Shown here one piece after another: positions 16,293-24,591 of a stretch of 64,000 nucleotides of DNA. Made by a program: the position numbers and the translations under genes. The stretch is from Curtobacterium citreum (lineage in GTDB: Bacteria; Actinomycetota; Actinomycetes; Actinomycetales; Microbacteriaceae). The notes under the pieces are model-generated. The model was given only the letters and a program-made list of their open reading frames with translations, had not been told where the DNA came from and made no database searches. Location of the stretch: assembly GCF_006715175.1 (NCBI RefSeq), contig NZ_VFMQ01000001.1:372001-436000 (forward strand), read 5' to 3'. Each line of letters opens with the position of its first letter. The stretch's first letter is position 1.

Positions 16293-17609
16293 ATGAAGCA
16301 CGCATGGAAGGGCGCCGTCGCCGTCGCCGCCGTGGCGGCAGCGCTCCTCACCGGCTGCAGCGACCCCGGATCCGGCACCACGACCGGCTCCGGCTCGGTC
16401 ACCTGGCCGTCGCAGACCGCCGACCTGAAGGGCACCACGCTCACGATCTGGGCCGCGCAGAACTCGAACAAGACCGCCGACTCGGTGATCAGCGGGTTCG
16501 AGAAGGCCACCGGCGCGACCGTCAAGGTCGTCACCATCCCGGACCCCTACGAGCAGGGCGTCCAGACCAAGGTCGCGACGGGCGACAAGCCGGACCTGGC
16601 GTTCTGGCAACCCACCGCGTCGGAGCTCACCTCGCTCAACGCGAAGCAGAACCTCCAGTCGCTCGAGGGCGCGCCGTGGACGTCGAAGTACACCGCGAAC
16701 CTCGCCGACATCACCGGCAAGCTCGACGGCACCCGCTACGCGGCGCTCGTCAGCACGCCGGCCGTCGAGGGCGTCTACTACAACAAGGAGGTCCTCGCGA
16801 AGGCCGGGATCACCTCGACGCCGAAGAACTGGGACGAGTTCCTCGCCGATGCGAAGACCCTCAAGAGCAAGGGCGTCACCCCGTTCTACGAGATGGGCGG
16901 CGACAAGTGGGCCACCCAGTGGTGGGTGCAGGTCCAGCTCGCCGACGCAGCGAAGGACGGTCTCTGGAAGCAGATCAACACCGGGAAGGAGCAGTTCACC
17001 GACGCCACCGTCCAGAAGGCTGTCGACGAGTACGACGACCTGATCAAACAGGGCATGTTCAACAGCGACATCAAGACCGCCACGTTCGAGGACCAGGGCA
17101 AGGCGCTCCTCGCCGGTGACGCGGGCATGGTGATCCAGGTCAACTCGTTCTTCAACCAGCTGCAGACCCTGGCGAAGACCGACGAGCTCGACCAGAAGAT
17201 CGGCTTCTTCCCGATCTCGCCCTCCGGCAACACCGGCACGTTCATCCCCGACCAGAGCAACGCGCTCGTCGCGTTCAAGTCCGGCAACGACAAGCAGGAG
17301 GCCGCCGCCCGCCAGTTCCTGTCGTACTGGATGGGGAAGGGCTACGCCGACTTCGTGAAGGACCAGTCGACCGTCTCGATCGAGAAGGGCGTCGACACGC
17401 CCTCGACCGTCCCGACCGCCCTCGAGGACGCAGCTGCAGCCGTGCCGTCGTCGGTCGGTTCGATGCAGGCCGAGGCCATCGCGAACCCCGACCTGTACCT
17501 CTACCTCGCCGACATGATCCAGGGCACCAAGACCCCGGACCAGGTCACCCAGGCGACGCAGCAGCAGTTCGCGCAGCTCGCCAAGGCGCAGGGCGCCGCG
17601 GGCTTCTGA
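16293..17609 (+). CDS. ABC transporter sugar-binding lipoprotein (operon 1)
   Basis: 438-residue extracellular solute-binding protein, family 1. The signal peptide ends in lipobox LLTGC (Cys ~22), so it should be lipid-anchored on the outer face of the membrane. Typical segments: LTIWAAQNSN, GVYYNKEVLAKAGI, WDEFLADAKTLK and a late IPDQSNALVAF. It delivers the oligosaccharide to the two permeases downstream. Location after GH36 predicts an alpha-galactoside ligand. A 46-bp palindrome between it and the first permease may raise its expression relative to the membrane subunits. No ATPase gene is in the operon; a shared MsiK-type ATPase elsewhere is likely. Confidence 0.93.
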   Translation: MKHAWKGAVAVAAVAAALLTGCSDPGSGTTTGSGSVTWPSQTADLKGTTLTIWAAQNSNKTADSVISGFEKATGATVKVVTIPDPYEQGVQTKVATGDKPDLAFWQPTASELTSLNAKQNLQSLEGAPWTSKYTANLADITGKLDGTRYAALVSTPAVEGVYYNKEVLAKAGITSTPKNWDEFLADAKTLKSKGVTPFYEMGGDKWATQWWVQVQLADAAKDGLWKQINTGKEQFTDATVQKAVDEYDDLIKQGMFNSDIKTATFEDQGKALLAGDAGMVIQVNSFFNQLQTLAKTDELDQKIGFFPISPSGNTGTFIPDQSNALVAFKSGNDKQEAAARQFLSYWMGKGYADFVKDQSTVSIEKGVDTPSTVPTALEDAAAAVPSSVGSMQAEAIANPDLYLYLADMIQGTKTPDQVTQATQQQFAQLAKAQGAAGF

Positions 17610-17626
17610 ACCCAGTCGGCCGACAC

Positions 17627-17672
17627 CGGACGGGAGGCGCGTGGCGGCCCCGCACCGTGCCTCCCGTCCGTC
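17627..17672. repeat. Palindromic repeat, copy 3, inside sugar operon 1
   Basis: Outer arms CGGACGGGAGGC and GCCTCCCGTCCG with a weakly paired centre. It lies between the binding-protein stop and the first permease of the same operon, a position where REP-type hairpins in other bacteria protect upstream mRNA or attenuate downstream transcription. Confidence 0.85.
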
Positions 17673-17716
17673 AGCCGCTCACTCGATCAACGCGCCATCA
17701 GCACCACGAGGACCCC

Positions 17717-18670
17717 ATGACCGCACAGCTCACCCCCGGTCGGACCCGGCCGTCCCGGCCGGTCCCGACCCTCTCCGCCGATCCGCCGACCGCCGGTCGG
17801 CCGCGCCGCAGCGACCACCCGCTGTGGTTCCTCGTCCCGGCCCTCGCGGTCCTGGTCGTGTTCTTCTTCATCCCGACGCTGTTCAACTTCGTCTACGCGT
17901 TCACGAACTGGTCGAGCTTCCACAGCGACATCGCCTTCGTCGGCGGCGACAACTTCGCCGCGCTGTTCCAGAACGGCACCCTGCTCACCGACCTCCGCAC
18001 GACGCTGGTCTACGCCGTCCTCGTCGCCGTGTTCCAGAACCTCTTCGGCCTCGTCCTGGCCCTGGTGCTCGAGGCGGACACCCGGATCAACCGGATCGCC
18101 CGCACTGCGTTCTTCGTGCCGGTCGTGATGTCCGCCCTCGCCGTCGGGTACATCTTCCAGGCCCTGCTCAAGCCGGCCGGCGGGCTCAACGCCATCCTCG
18201 GCTTCCTCACCGGCCACGAGGTCACGATCGCCTGGCTCGGCAGCACCACCTGGACGCTGCTCGTCGTCGCGATCATCCACGCCTGGAAGTGGATGGGCCT
18301 GTCGATGCTCATCTACCTCGCCGGACTCAAGACCATCCCCGGCGACGTCCTGGAAGCCGCGCGCATCGACGGGTCCGGCTGGTGGAGCACCTTCCGGTCC
18401 ATCCGCTTCCCGCTGCTCGCCCCCGCGGTGACGTTCAACGTCGCCACCGCCCTGCTCGGGTCGATGAACGGCTTCGACATCGTCCAGGCCACCACCGCCG
18501 GCGGACCCGGCGGCACCACCGAGCTGCTCAACATCTTCATCTTCCGGACCTTCGGGCAGGGACTGTTCGCGCAGGCCACCACGATGAGCCTGTCGCTCTT
18601 CGTGATGGTCACGCTGCTGGCGTTCCCCGTCATCTTCTTCCTGCGCAAGCGAGAGGACGTGCTCTCATGA
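17717..18670 (+). CDS. ABC sugar transporter permease (MalF type, operon 1)
   Basis: 317-residue inner-membrane permease with about six transmembrane helices, beginning WFLVPALAVLVVFFFIPTLF. The EAA loop that docks the ATPase is EAARIDGSGWWSTFRSIRFP. A Pro/Arg-rich cytoplasmic N-terminus precedes the first helix. ATG 17717 has GAGGA upstream. The stop overlaps the next permease start (ATGA), so the two subunits are translationally coupled. Confidence 0.94.
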   Translation: MTAQLTPGRTRPSRPVPTLSADPPTAGRPRRSDHPLWFLVPALAVLVVFFFIPTLFNFVYAFTNWSSFHSDIAFVGGDNFAALFQNGTLLTDLRTTLVYAVLVAVFQNLFGLVLALVLEADTRINRIARTAFFVPVVMSALAVGYIFQALLKPAGGLNAILGFLTGHEVTIAWLGSTTWTLLVVAIIHAWKWMGLSMLIYLAGLKTIPGDVLEAARIDGSGWWSTFRSIRFPLLAPAVTFNVATALLGSMNGFDIVQATTAGGPGGTTELLNIFIFRTFGQGLFAQATTMSLSLFVMVTLLAFPVIFFLRKREDVLS

Positions 18671-19518
18671 CCGTCGCGAATCCCGCCTTCCGCCGCCGTC
18701 GTCCGGTCAGTCGCTGGCTGCAACCGGTCGTGGTCGTACTGCTCGTCGTCGCGCTGCTCGGGGTGCCGTTCTGGATGGTCGTCGTCACCGCGGGCAAGGA
18801 CCAGGCCGAGGCACTGAACCCGAACCTCTCCCTGCCGTCACACTGGCAGCTGCTGCAGAACTTCGGCACCGTCCTCACCCAGGGCCGGATGGTCCCCGCG
18901 TTCCTCGGCAGCATGCTCGTCATGGTCCCGTCGGTCCTGGGCGTCCTGGTCCTCGGGGCGATGGCGTCGTGGGTGCTCGCCCGCCGGAAGGGCCGACTCA
19001 TCTCGGTCGTGTACGCGCTCGGCATCAGCGGCATCGTGCTGCCCCCGGCCGTCGTGACGATCGTGCTGCTGCTCCGCCAGCTCGGCCTCGCGGGCACCGC
19101 GGTCGGCATGATCGGCGTCTACATGGGCATGTACCTGTCGACGGTGATCTTCTTCGTCACCGGCTTCGTCAGGACCATCCCCGCCGAGCTGGAGGAAGCC
19201 GCCCGCGTCGACGGTGCCGGACCGGTCCGGGTCTTCGTGCGGATCATCCTGCCGCTGCTCGGCCCGACCCTGGCGACCGCGACGATCCTGATCTGCCTGT
19301 ACATCTGGAACGACGTCTTCTACGCGCTGTTCGTCGTCGGCGGCCGGCTCGACACCCTGCCGCTGAACCTGTACCAGGTCGCCTCGAGCGGGCTCTACCT
19401 GCAGAACTGGCACCTGATCTTCGCCTACATCATCCTGATGAGCCTGCCGCTGCTCGTCACGTTCGTGGTGATGCAGCGGAAGATCATCGCCGGGATCACC
19501 AGCGGAGCGGTGAAGTGA
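18667..19518 (+). CDS. ABC sugar transporter permease (MalG type, operon 1)
   Basis: 283-residue second permease of the importer, about six helices, EAA loop EEAARVDGAGPVRVFVRIIL. It starts at ATG 18667 overlapping the previous stop by 4 bp. It forms the membrane channel with the MalF-type partner. Confidence 0.94.
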   Translation: MTVANPAFRRRRPVSRWLQPVVVVLLVVALLGVPFWMVVVTAGKDQAEALNPNLSLPSHWQLLQNFGTVLTQGRMVPAFLGSMLVMVPSVLGVLVLGAMASWVLARRKGRLISVVYALGISGIVLPPAVVTIVLLLRQLGLAGTAVGMIGVYMGMYLSTVIFFVTGFVRTIPAELEEAARVDGAGPVRVFVRIILPLLGPTLATATILICLYIWNDVFYALFVVGGRLDTLPLNLYQVASSGLYLQNWHLIFAYIILMSLPLLVTFVVMQRKIIAGITSGAVK

Positions 19519-19553
19519 GCGTCATCGTCGGCAGGTCGTATCGTGAGGGGACC

Positions 19554-20582
19554 ATGACCCCGCCGCGCCGCGACAAACCCGTCACCATCAGCGACGTCGC
19601 CCAGCTCGCCGGCGTCTCCGTGCCGACGGTGTCCCGCGTCCTCACCGGAGCGGCCAAGGTCAGCGAAGGTCGTCGGTCGCGCGTCCTCGACGCGATCGCC
19701 GAGCTCGGGTACCGCCCGAGCGCCGCAGCGCAGACCCTGGCCTCCCGCCGATCGAACGTCATCGGGATCGTCGCCGGGAACACGTCCCGGTACGGCTACG
19801 CCGAGGCGATCCGCGGCGTCGAGGAGTCCGCGCGCGCGGCCGGGTTCCTGAGCTTCATCGTCGTGGTCGAGACGGCGGAGCAGGACGACGTGGCCGCGGC
19901 GACGGACGCTGTGCTGCGGCAGTCACCCGCCGGCGTCGTCGTCCTGAAGTTCGATCCGCCCGGCGTCGCGGCCCTCGCCGCGCTCCAACCGCACATCCCC
20001 GTCGTCGCGCTCTCCGGTGTCCCCGAGAGCGGTGTCCCGCAGGCCGTGCTCGACGAGTCGCACGCGGCCGCGGCGCTGACCCGGCACCTGCTCGGTCTCG
20101 GCCACCGCACCGTCCACCACGTGCGGGTCCCGCCGTCGGGCAAGGAGGACGGGCGTACGTCCGGGTGGCGGCACGCCCTGAACGAAGCCGGGATCGCCGT
20201 GCCCGAGATCCGCGACGTCTCGTGGGACCCGCGTTCGGCGTACGAGGTCGGTGTCGCCATCGCCGGGGAGTCCGACGTCACCGCGGTGCTCTGCGGCAAC
20301 GACGAGACCGCCATGGGCCTGATCCGCGGACTCCACGACGCGGGCAAGCGCGTCCCCGACGACGTCAGCGTCGCCGGGTTCGACGACCACCCGCTCGCGG
20401 CGATGTTCCTGCCGTCCCTGACGACGGCCCGCCAGGACTTCGCCGAGCTCGGCCGGCACGGCATGGCCCAGCTCGACGCCCTCCTGACCGGGGCCGCGCC
20501 GCTCGCGCTCGACACCGTCGACCCGCCCGTCCTGATCCGCGAGAGCACCGCGGCACCGCGCGACGCGGCGCCGCGGGACTGA
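19554..20582 (+). CDS. LacI-family repressor of sugar operon 1
   Basis: 342-residue LacI/GalR regulator. N-terminal HTH (VTISDVAQLAGVSVPTVSRV) and hinge helix (PSAAAQTLASRRS) precede a periplasmic-binding-like effector domain with CGNDETAMGLIRGL and VAGFDDHPLA. ATG 19554 has GAGGGG upstream; an alternative GTG at 19515 overlaps the permease stop (GTGA) and would add 13 residues. As the last full gene of the operon it probably autoregulates through the TGAWAGCGRTTTCA sites at 13989-14092. The effector is presumably the imported galactoside. Confidence 0.92.
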   Translation: MTPPRRDKPVTISDVAQLAGVSVPTVSRVLTGAAKVSEGRRSRVLDAIAELGYRPSAAAQTLASRRSNVIGIVAGNTSRYGYAEAIRGVEESARAAGFLSFIVVVETAEQDDVAAATDAVLRQSPAGVVVLKFDPPGVAALAALQPHIPVVALSGVPESGVPQAVLDESHAAAALTRHLLGLGHRTVHHVRVPPSGKEDGRTSGWRHALNEAGIAVPEIRDVSWDPRSAYEVGVAIAGESDVTAVLCGNDETAMGLIRGLHDAGKRVPDDVSVAGFDDHPLAAMFLPSLTTARQDFAELGRHGMAQLDALLTGAAPLALDTVDPPVLIRESTAAPRDAAPRD

Positions 20583-20585
20583 CCG

Positions 20586-20783
20586 ATGCCGTCGTCGGAG
20601 CGGCCGACGATCTACGACGTCGTAGCAGCCGCAGGGGTCTCGCACCAGACGGTGTCCCGGGTGCTGAACTGTCCGGAGACCGTCCGGCCCGCGATGCGGA
20701 CCCGGATCCTGGCCGTGATCAGCTACCTCGGCTACGAACGCAGCCCCGAGGCCGTCCGACTCGGTCGACGGCCGCGGCGCTGA
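20586..20783 (+). CDS. HTH-only LacI-family fragment or microprotein
   Basis: 65 residues starting 3 bp after the LacI stop. It is a complete LacI-type DNA-binding head: PTIYDVVAAAGVSHQTVSRV, then recognition-to-hinge region TRILAVISYLGYERSPEAVR, ending GRRPRR with no effector domain. The sequence differs clearly from its neighbour's head (IYDVVAAAGVSHQTVSRVLN against ISDVAQLAGVSVPTVSRVLT), so it is not a recent duplication of it. Either the remnant of a second regulator or a functional dominant-negative/accessory binder. No frame resumes the effector domain downstream before 20823. Confidence 0.6.
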   Translation: MPSSERPTIYDVVAAAGVSHQTVSRVLNCPETVRPAMRTRILAVISYLGYERSPEAVRLGRRPRR

Positions 20784-20822
20784 ACGGACGTCGGTCTCAG
20801 GGGGCGTTCCGACCAGTCCGAC

Positions 20823-21383
20823 TCACTCGCCCGCGTCGGACCGTCCGAGGAACGGCGTCACCCGCCCAGTCCGGTGGTCCTCCCGCAACAGCCCGTACGC
20901 CACCGAGTCCCTCGGCGCCGAGCCCTCGACGGGCCACGCCCGCCGGTACTGCGCCTCCTGGACCCACCCGCACCGGACCAGGACCTTCCGCATCGCGACG
21001 TTGTCGTCCCGGGTCTGCGCCTCGAGCCGATCGACGTCGGGGTACCCCGTGAACACGGTGTCGGCGAGTGCGCGGACGACCGGCACGCCGAGCCCCCGCC
21101 CTCGGGCCCGCTCCGCGAGCCGCACGTCGATCAACGGTGCGCCGTCGTCCAGGTCGTCCAGGGCGACCATCCCCACTGCCGCGCCGTCGGCCTCGACACG
21201 GAACAGGGCGTGCGCCGGACCCGAGAAGTCCCCGTCCGCGACGCGCCGCTCGACCTCGTTGCGCGTCGGGGCCGACGTGACGTGGAACGGGAAGCGGTTC
21301 GTGGTCAGGAAAGCGACGAGCCATGACCGACCGACCGGGTGCGCCAGGTCCACCGGGAGCAGCGCGACGCTCGGCGCGGTCAC
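20823..21383 (-). CDS. GNAT acetyltransferase (RimJ/RimL-like)
   Basis: 186 residues. Acetyl-CoA motif A is LAERARGRGLGVPVVRALAD (R-x-x-G-x-G type), followed by RDDNVAMRKVLVRCGWVQEAQYRRAW, the pattern of RimJ/RimL-type N-acetyltransferases. GTG 21383 overlaps the stop of the membrane gene upstream (GTGA), the third of three coupled minus-strand genes. Substrate unknown; a protein N-terminus or an antibiotic are possibilities. Confidence 0.8.
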   Translation of the reverse strand: MTAPSVALLPVDLAHPVGRSWLVAFLTTNRFPFHVTSAPTRNEVERRVADGDFSGPAHALFRVEADGAAVGMVALDDLDDGAPLIDVRLAERARGRGLGVPVVRALADTVFTGYPDVDRLEAQTRDDNVAMRKVLVRCGWVQEAQYRRAWPVEGSAPRDSVAYGLLREDHRTGRVTPFLGRSDAGE

Positions 21384-22393
21384 GGACCGCACACCGCCCC
21401 CGTGACCGGGCACCGGTTCCCGTCGAGCTCGTCCGTGTACTCGTCCCCGTCCCCGAGCAGCACGTGCCGGTACGCCGCGTCACCGATCGGCTCGGCCGAC
21501 CGGACCGCGGCCCGCAGCACCGTCTCGTCGACCGCGCGCAAGGCACTCACTGCGACGAAGGTGTCCCCGACGACGGCGGCGACCTCGTGTCCGTGCGCAC
21601 TCGTGCGGACCACGACCCCGTCCGTGGTGGTGCACCCGGTCTCGGGCTCCGACGCACCGTCCGGACCGACGCCCTCGAGCGCCCGTCCGCACGACGGCGC
21701 ATCCGCGGCAAGGGTGACGACGGTCAGGTCGTCCCCGCTCGTGTTGCCCGGGTAGTGCGCCGGGGAGGCGGGGGACGAGAACACCTGCAGGAAGCCGGGC
21801 AGCCGCCGCTCGATGTTCGCCTCGAAGTCGGAGCCGTAGCCCGGCGGCGAGATCGTGACGGGGCGGAAGTCGGCGCCGATCGCGACCTGAGCCCGCGCGA
21901 TCGCCTGCTGGTCGCGTTCGACCGCGCGGCCGTGCGCCTGCACCCCGAGCACGGTGACGAGCGCGGCGACGGCGAGCACCGCGGTCCCGCCGGCGACCAG
22001 CCCTGCGAGCCGCGGCCTTCCGGGGTGCACCAGGAGCGCGGGGACGGCACCGACGACCGCCCCGATCAAGTACGGCAGCGGTGACGGCGCGAGCAGCAGC
22101 GGCCCCGGTGCGGGGACGAACCACGGGACGACCTCGGTGACGAGGGCGCCGGGCACCAGCACGAGCGACGTCGTCCCGAGCCACCACGCGCGACGACGAC
22201 CGGTGCCCACGAACCCGCAGAGGCCGAGTCCGACACCGGCCAGGACGGTCACCACCGGCAGGGCGACGAGGCCCCCCACGCCGGTGAGGAACAGCAGGAC
22301 CACGCCGACGTGCACGAGGTACGCTGCGCCGACCCCGACGAGCGTCGCCGACACGACGTGCCACCACGGCCTTCCTCCGGAGCGGTCGTTCAC
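21380..22393 (-). CDS. Membrane protein with extracellular C-terminal domain
   Basis: 337 residues. Four to five N-terminal helices (VVSATLVGVGAAYLVHVGVV, VALPVVTVLAGVGLGLCGFV, LIGAVVGAVPALLV, AVLAVAALVTVLGV) precede a soluble domain with cysteines at APSCGRA, TGCTTTDG, NRCPVT and VCGP, compatible with two disulfides outside the cell. GTG 22393 overlaps the preceding GNAT stop and its own stop overlaps the next GNAT, so all three are co-translated. Family unrecognised. Confidence 0.65.
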   Translation of the reverse strand: MNDRSGGRPWWHVVSATLVGVGAAYLVHVGVVLLFLTGVGGLVALPVVTVLAGVGLGLCGFVGTGRRRAWWLGTTSLVLVPGALVTEVVPWFVPAPGPLLLAPSPLPYLIGAVVGAVPALLVHPGRPRLAGLVAGGTAVLAVAALVTVLGVQAHGRAVERDQQAIARAQVAIGADFRPVTISPPGYGSDFEANIERRLPGFLQVFSSPASPAHYPGNTSGDDLTVVTLAADAPSCGRALEGVGPDGASEPETGCTTTDGVVVRTSAHGHEVAAVVGDTFVAVSALRAVDETVLRAAVRSAEPIGDAAYRHVLLGDGDEYTDELDGNRCPVTGAVCGP

Positions 22394-23055
22394 GGCGCGC
22401 TCGGCTCGAGCGTGACCCACTCCTCGTCGCGGACGTAGCCGAGCGCGGTGTTCGCGGCGATGATCGCCGGGTTGTCGGCGGAGCCTCCGGTGCGGAACCG
22501 GGTCACGCCGGCGTCGAGGAGCGCGAGGACCGACGCGGCCTTCACCGCGGTCCCGATCCCGCGCCCGCGGTGGTCCGCGGCGACCACCGTGACGTCCGTC
22601 TCCGCCGAAACGGACGCGGCAGCGCAAACGGCAGTGGCATCAGAACCGGCAGCGGCATCGGAACCGGCATCAGAACCGGCAGCAGCACCGCCAGCACCGA
22701 CCAGCACGTCGACGAACGTCATCGCGACGAGGTCGTCCCCGGACCATGCTCCGAACGCTCGCCGCACCGCCGAGGGCGTCGCGCGCTCGCGGTCGAACGG
22801 CTCGTGCCGCGTCGCGACGCTGCCCGGGTAGTGCCCGACGGTCGCCACGTCGAGGGCGAGCACCGCGTCGACGTCGGCGACGTCGAGCGCGCGGACCGGC
22901 AGCCCGGCCCGGTCCACCAGGGAGCGGAGCCGCGTCCGGTCGACCGCGTCACCGTCGAGCTGCGCCCCGAACGAGCGCGCGACGACCCGCCACCCCCGCC
23001 GTTCCAGCTCGACCCGGCGCGGCGCATCCGCCGGCACCACGACCACGTCCCCCAT
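22390..23055 (-). CDS. GNAT acetyltransferase with low-complexity insertion
   Basis: 221 residues. Motif A is AADHRGRGIGTAVKAASVLA and the C-terminal segment SADNPAIIAANTALGYVRDE is typical of GNATs. Between them residues ~120-150 form a Gly/Ala/Ser/Asp-rich insertion (SDAGSDAAAGSDATAV) encoded by ~18-bp imperfect tandem repeats at 22636-22683, placed right before the cofactor-binding motif. ATG 23055 with CAGGAT ending 6 nt upstream. First gene of the three-gene coupled set. Confidence 0.75.
   Translation of the reverse strand: MGDVVVVPADAPRRVELERRGWRVVARSFGAQLDGDAVDRTRLRSLVDRAGLPVRALDVADVDAVLALDVATVGHYPGSVATRHEPFDRERATPSAVRRAFGAWSGDDLVAMTFVDVLVGAGGAAAGSDAGSDAAAGSDATAVCAAASVSAETDVTVVAADHRGRGIGTAVKAASVLALLDAGVTRFRTGGSADNPAIIAANTALGYVRDEEWVTLEPSAP
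22636..22683. repeat. 18-bp tandem repeat inside GNAT gene
   Basis: Two and two-thirds imperfect units (GGCATCRGAACCGGCAKC). The length is a multiple of three and keeps the frame, inserting Ser/Asp/Ala/Gly residues. Copy number is probably variable. Confidence 0.7.
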
Positions 23056-23097
23056 GCCGCGATCCTGCCACGGCCCGTGGTCACGCCGGGGTCACGA

Positions 23098-23514
23098 TCA
23101 GCCGCGGGGCCGGAACCAGCGGATCAGCTCACGGAGCGCCGGCAGCGACGTGACGGAGTCGCCGCCCGCCGCGTCGAGGTCGTCGAAGGTGGTCCGGTAC
23201 CCGGGCGCCTGCTCGACGTCGGTGTCGGCCGCCGGGTAGCCCATGGTCCACTCCGGGAACTGCCGTTCCTCGATGACCTCCTCGAGCAGCACGGTCACCT
23301 TGGTGTGCCGGGCGTCGTGCTTGATGGTGTCCATCTTGCGTCGCACGGCCTGGTCCGGGCCCTCGAGCAGCTGCAGGAAGTAGCCGTTCCGGAACAGGAG
23401 CACCCCGGTGATGTCGTTCTCGGCGTTGGCCCGCCGGCTCTGCGCGAGCAGCTGCGCGAGATCGGCGTCGTCGAGCGCGTCGGTGGCGACGCTCGAGTAG
23501 GTCAGGGACAGCAT
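23098..23514 (-). CDS. Stand-alone BLUF blue-light sensor
   Basis: 138-residue FAD-binding BLUF domain protein. The photochemical residues are present: Tyr6 (SLTYSS), Asn33 (NAENDITG), Gln48 (YFLQLLEG) and Trp89/Met91 (PEWTMGY), so photoactivity is expected. No output domain is fused; the short C-terminal tail (LPALRELIRWF) could bind a partner. ATG 23514 has GGAG upstream. It diverges from the sugar kinase gene. Leaf-surface bacteria often carry such sensors, but the partner here is unknown. Confidence 0.9.
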   Translation of the reverse strand: MLSLTYSSVATDALDDADLAQLLAQSRRANAENDITGVLLFRNGYFLQLLEGPDQAVRRKMDTIKHDARHTKVTVLLEEVIEERQFPEWTMGYPAADTDVEQAPGYRTTFDDLDAAGGDSVTSLPALRELIRWFRPRG

Positions 23515-23592
23515 CGGGGCTCCATCTCGACGGTCGGGTCGGGTACGGCCGAGTCAACTCCCCGGCGCGCGTCCGGCACACGGGAACCAGGG

Positions 23593-23622
23593 GACGGACG
23601 GGAGGATCGTGGTGCGTCCGTC
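23593..23622. repeat. Palindromic repeat, degenerate copy 4
   Basis: The left part of the family unit (GACGGACGGGAGGATCGTGG) is intact but the right arm is reduced to GTCCGTC. The left part matches the variant at 51298 rather than the commoner type. It lies between divergent genes, so it cannot be a normal terminator. Confidence 0.6.
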
Positions 23623-23668
23623 AGGCCGCTGCCGTCACGGGGCGCGCACCTCTGTCAGGCTGGTCGCC

Positions 23669-24574
23669 ATGAGCAGCGTCATCGTCGTCGGAGAAGCCCT
23701 GGTCGACGTCGTCGACCGCCCCGAGGGACGGTCCGAGCACCCCGGCGGCAGTCCGATGAACGTCGCGGTGGGGCTCGCCCGGCTCGGCCGTCCGGCCCGG
23801 CTCGTCTGTGCACTCGGCGACGACGACCGCGGTGCCGCGGTCCGTGCGCACGTCGAGGCGAGCGGCGTACGGGTGGACGCGACGGCGGTCCCGCGGACCT
23901 CGACGGCGGTGGCGACGATCGCCGCGGACGGCGGGGCCTCGTACGAGTTCGACCTGGACTGGCGGATCGACCCGGTCGACGTCCCCGAGGGCACGCCGCT
24001 CGTGCACGTCGGGTCGATCGGCGCGGTCCTGCAGCCGGGTGCCGCGACCGTGCTCGACGCCGTGCGCGCCCGACCCGCCGGCACACTGCTGTCCCTCGAC
24101 CCGAACGTCCGGCCGTCGATCACGCCGGACCGCGGCGCCGTGCTCGCGACCCTCGAGCCGCTCCTGGCCGAGGCCGACGTCGTGAAGTGCAGCGACGAGG
24201 ACGCCGCCTGGCTCTGGCCGGACCGGGACGTCGACGCCGTGCTCGACGGGCTGCTCGCGGCCGGTGCGACGCTCGCGGCCGTGACGCTCGGCGGCTCGGG
24301 GTGCGCGATCGCCTCCCGAGACGCCCGCCGACGGATCGCCGCTCCCGCGGTGACGGTGGCGGACACGATCGGCGCGGGGGACTCGTTCATGGCCGGGCTG
24401 CTCGCCGCCGTCCTCGCGACCGGGACCGCGCCGACGGCCCCCGACGAGGACGACCTCGGGCGCCTGGCCGCGCTCGCCCTCGCGTGCGCCGCCGTCACGG
24501 TCTCCCGCCCCGGCGCGGACCCGCCCACCACGGACGAGCTGCCCGCCGAGGTCCGTCCCGACGCGACCCCCTGA
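23669..24574 (+). CDS. PfkB-family sugar kinase (fructokinase-like)
   Basis: 301-residue ribokinase-fold kinase transferring phosphate from ATP to a sugar. N-terminal signature GEALVDVV and HPGGSPMNVAVGLARLG, and the C-terminal catalytic motif DTIGAGDSFMAGLLA with its base Asp. The closest match by pattern is fructokinase. ATG 23669 is chosen over an upstream in-frame ATG at 23609 (which would start within palindrome copy 4); CAGGCT ends 7 nt before it. Convergent with glgX. Confidence 0.88.
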   Translation: MSSVIVVGEALVDVVDRPEGRSEHPGGSPMNVAVGLARLGRPARLVCALGDDDRGAAVRAHVEASGVRVDATAVPRTSTAVATIAADGGASYEFDLDWRIDPVDVPEGTPLVHVGSIGAVLQPGAATVLDAVRARPAGTLLSLDPNVRPSITPDRGAVLATLEPLLAEADVVKCSDEDAAWLWPDRDVDAVLDGLLAAGATLAAVTLGGSGCAIASRDARRRIAAPAVTVADTIGAGDSFMAGLLAAVLATGTAPTAPDEDDLGRLAALALACAAVTVSRPGADPPTTDELPAEVRPDATP

Positions 24575-24591
24575 CGGACGCCACCCCCTGA

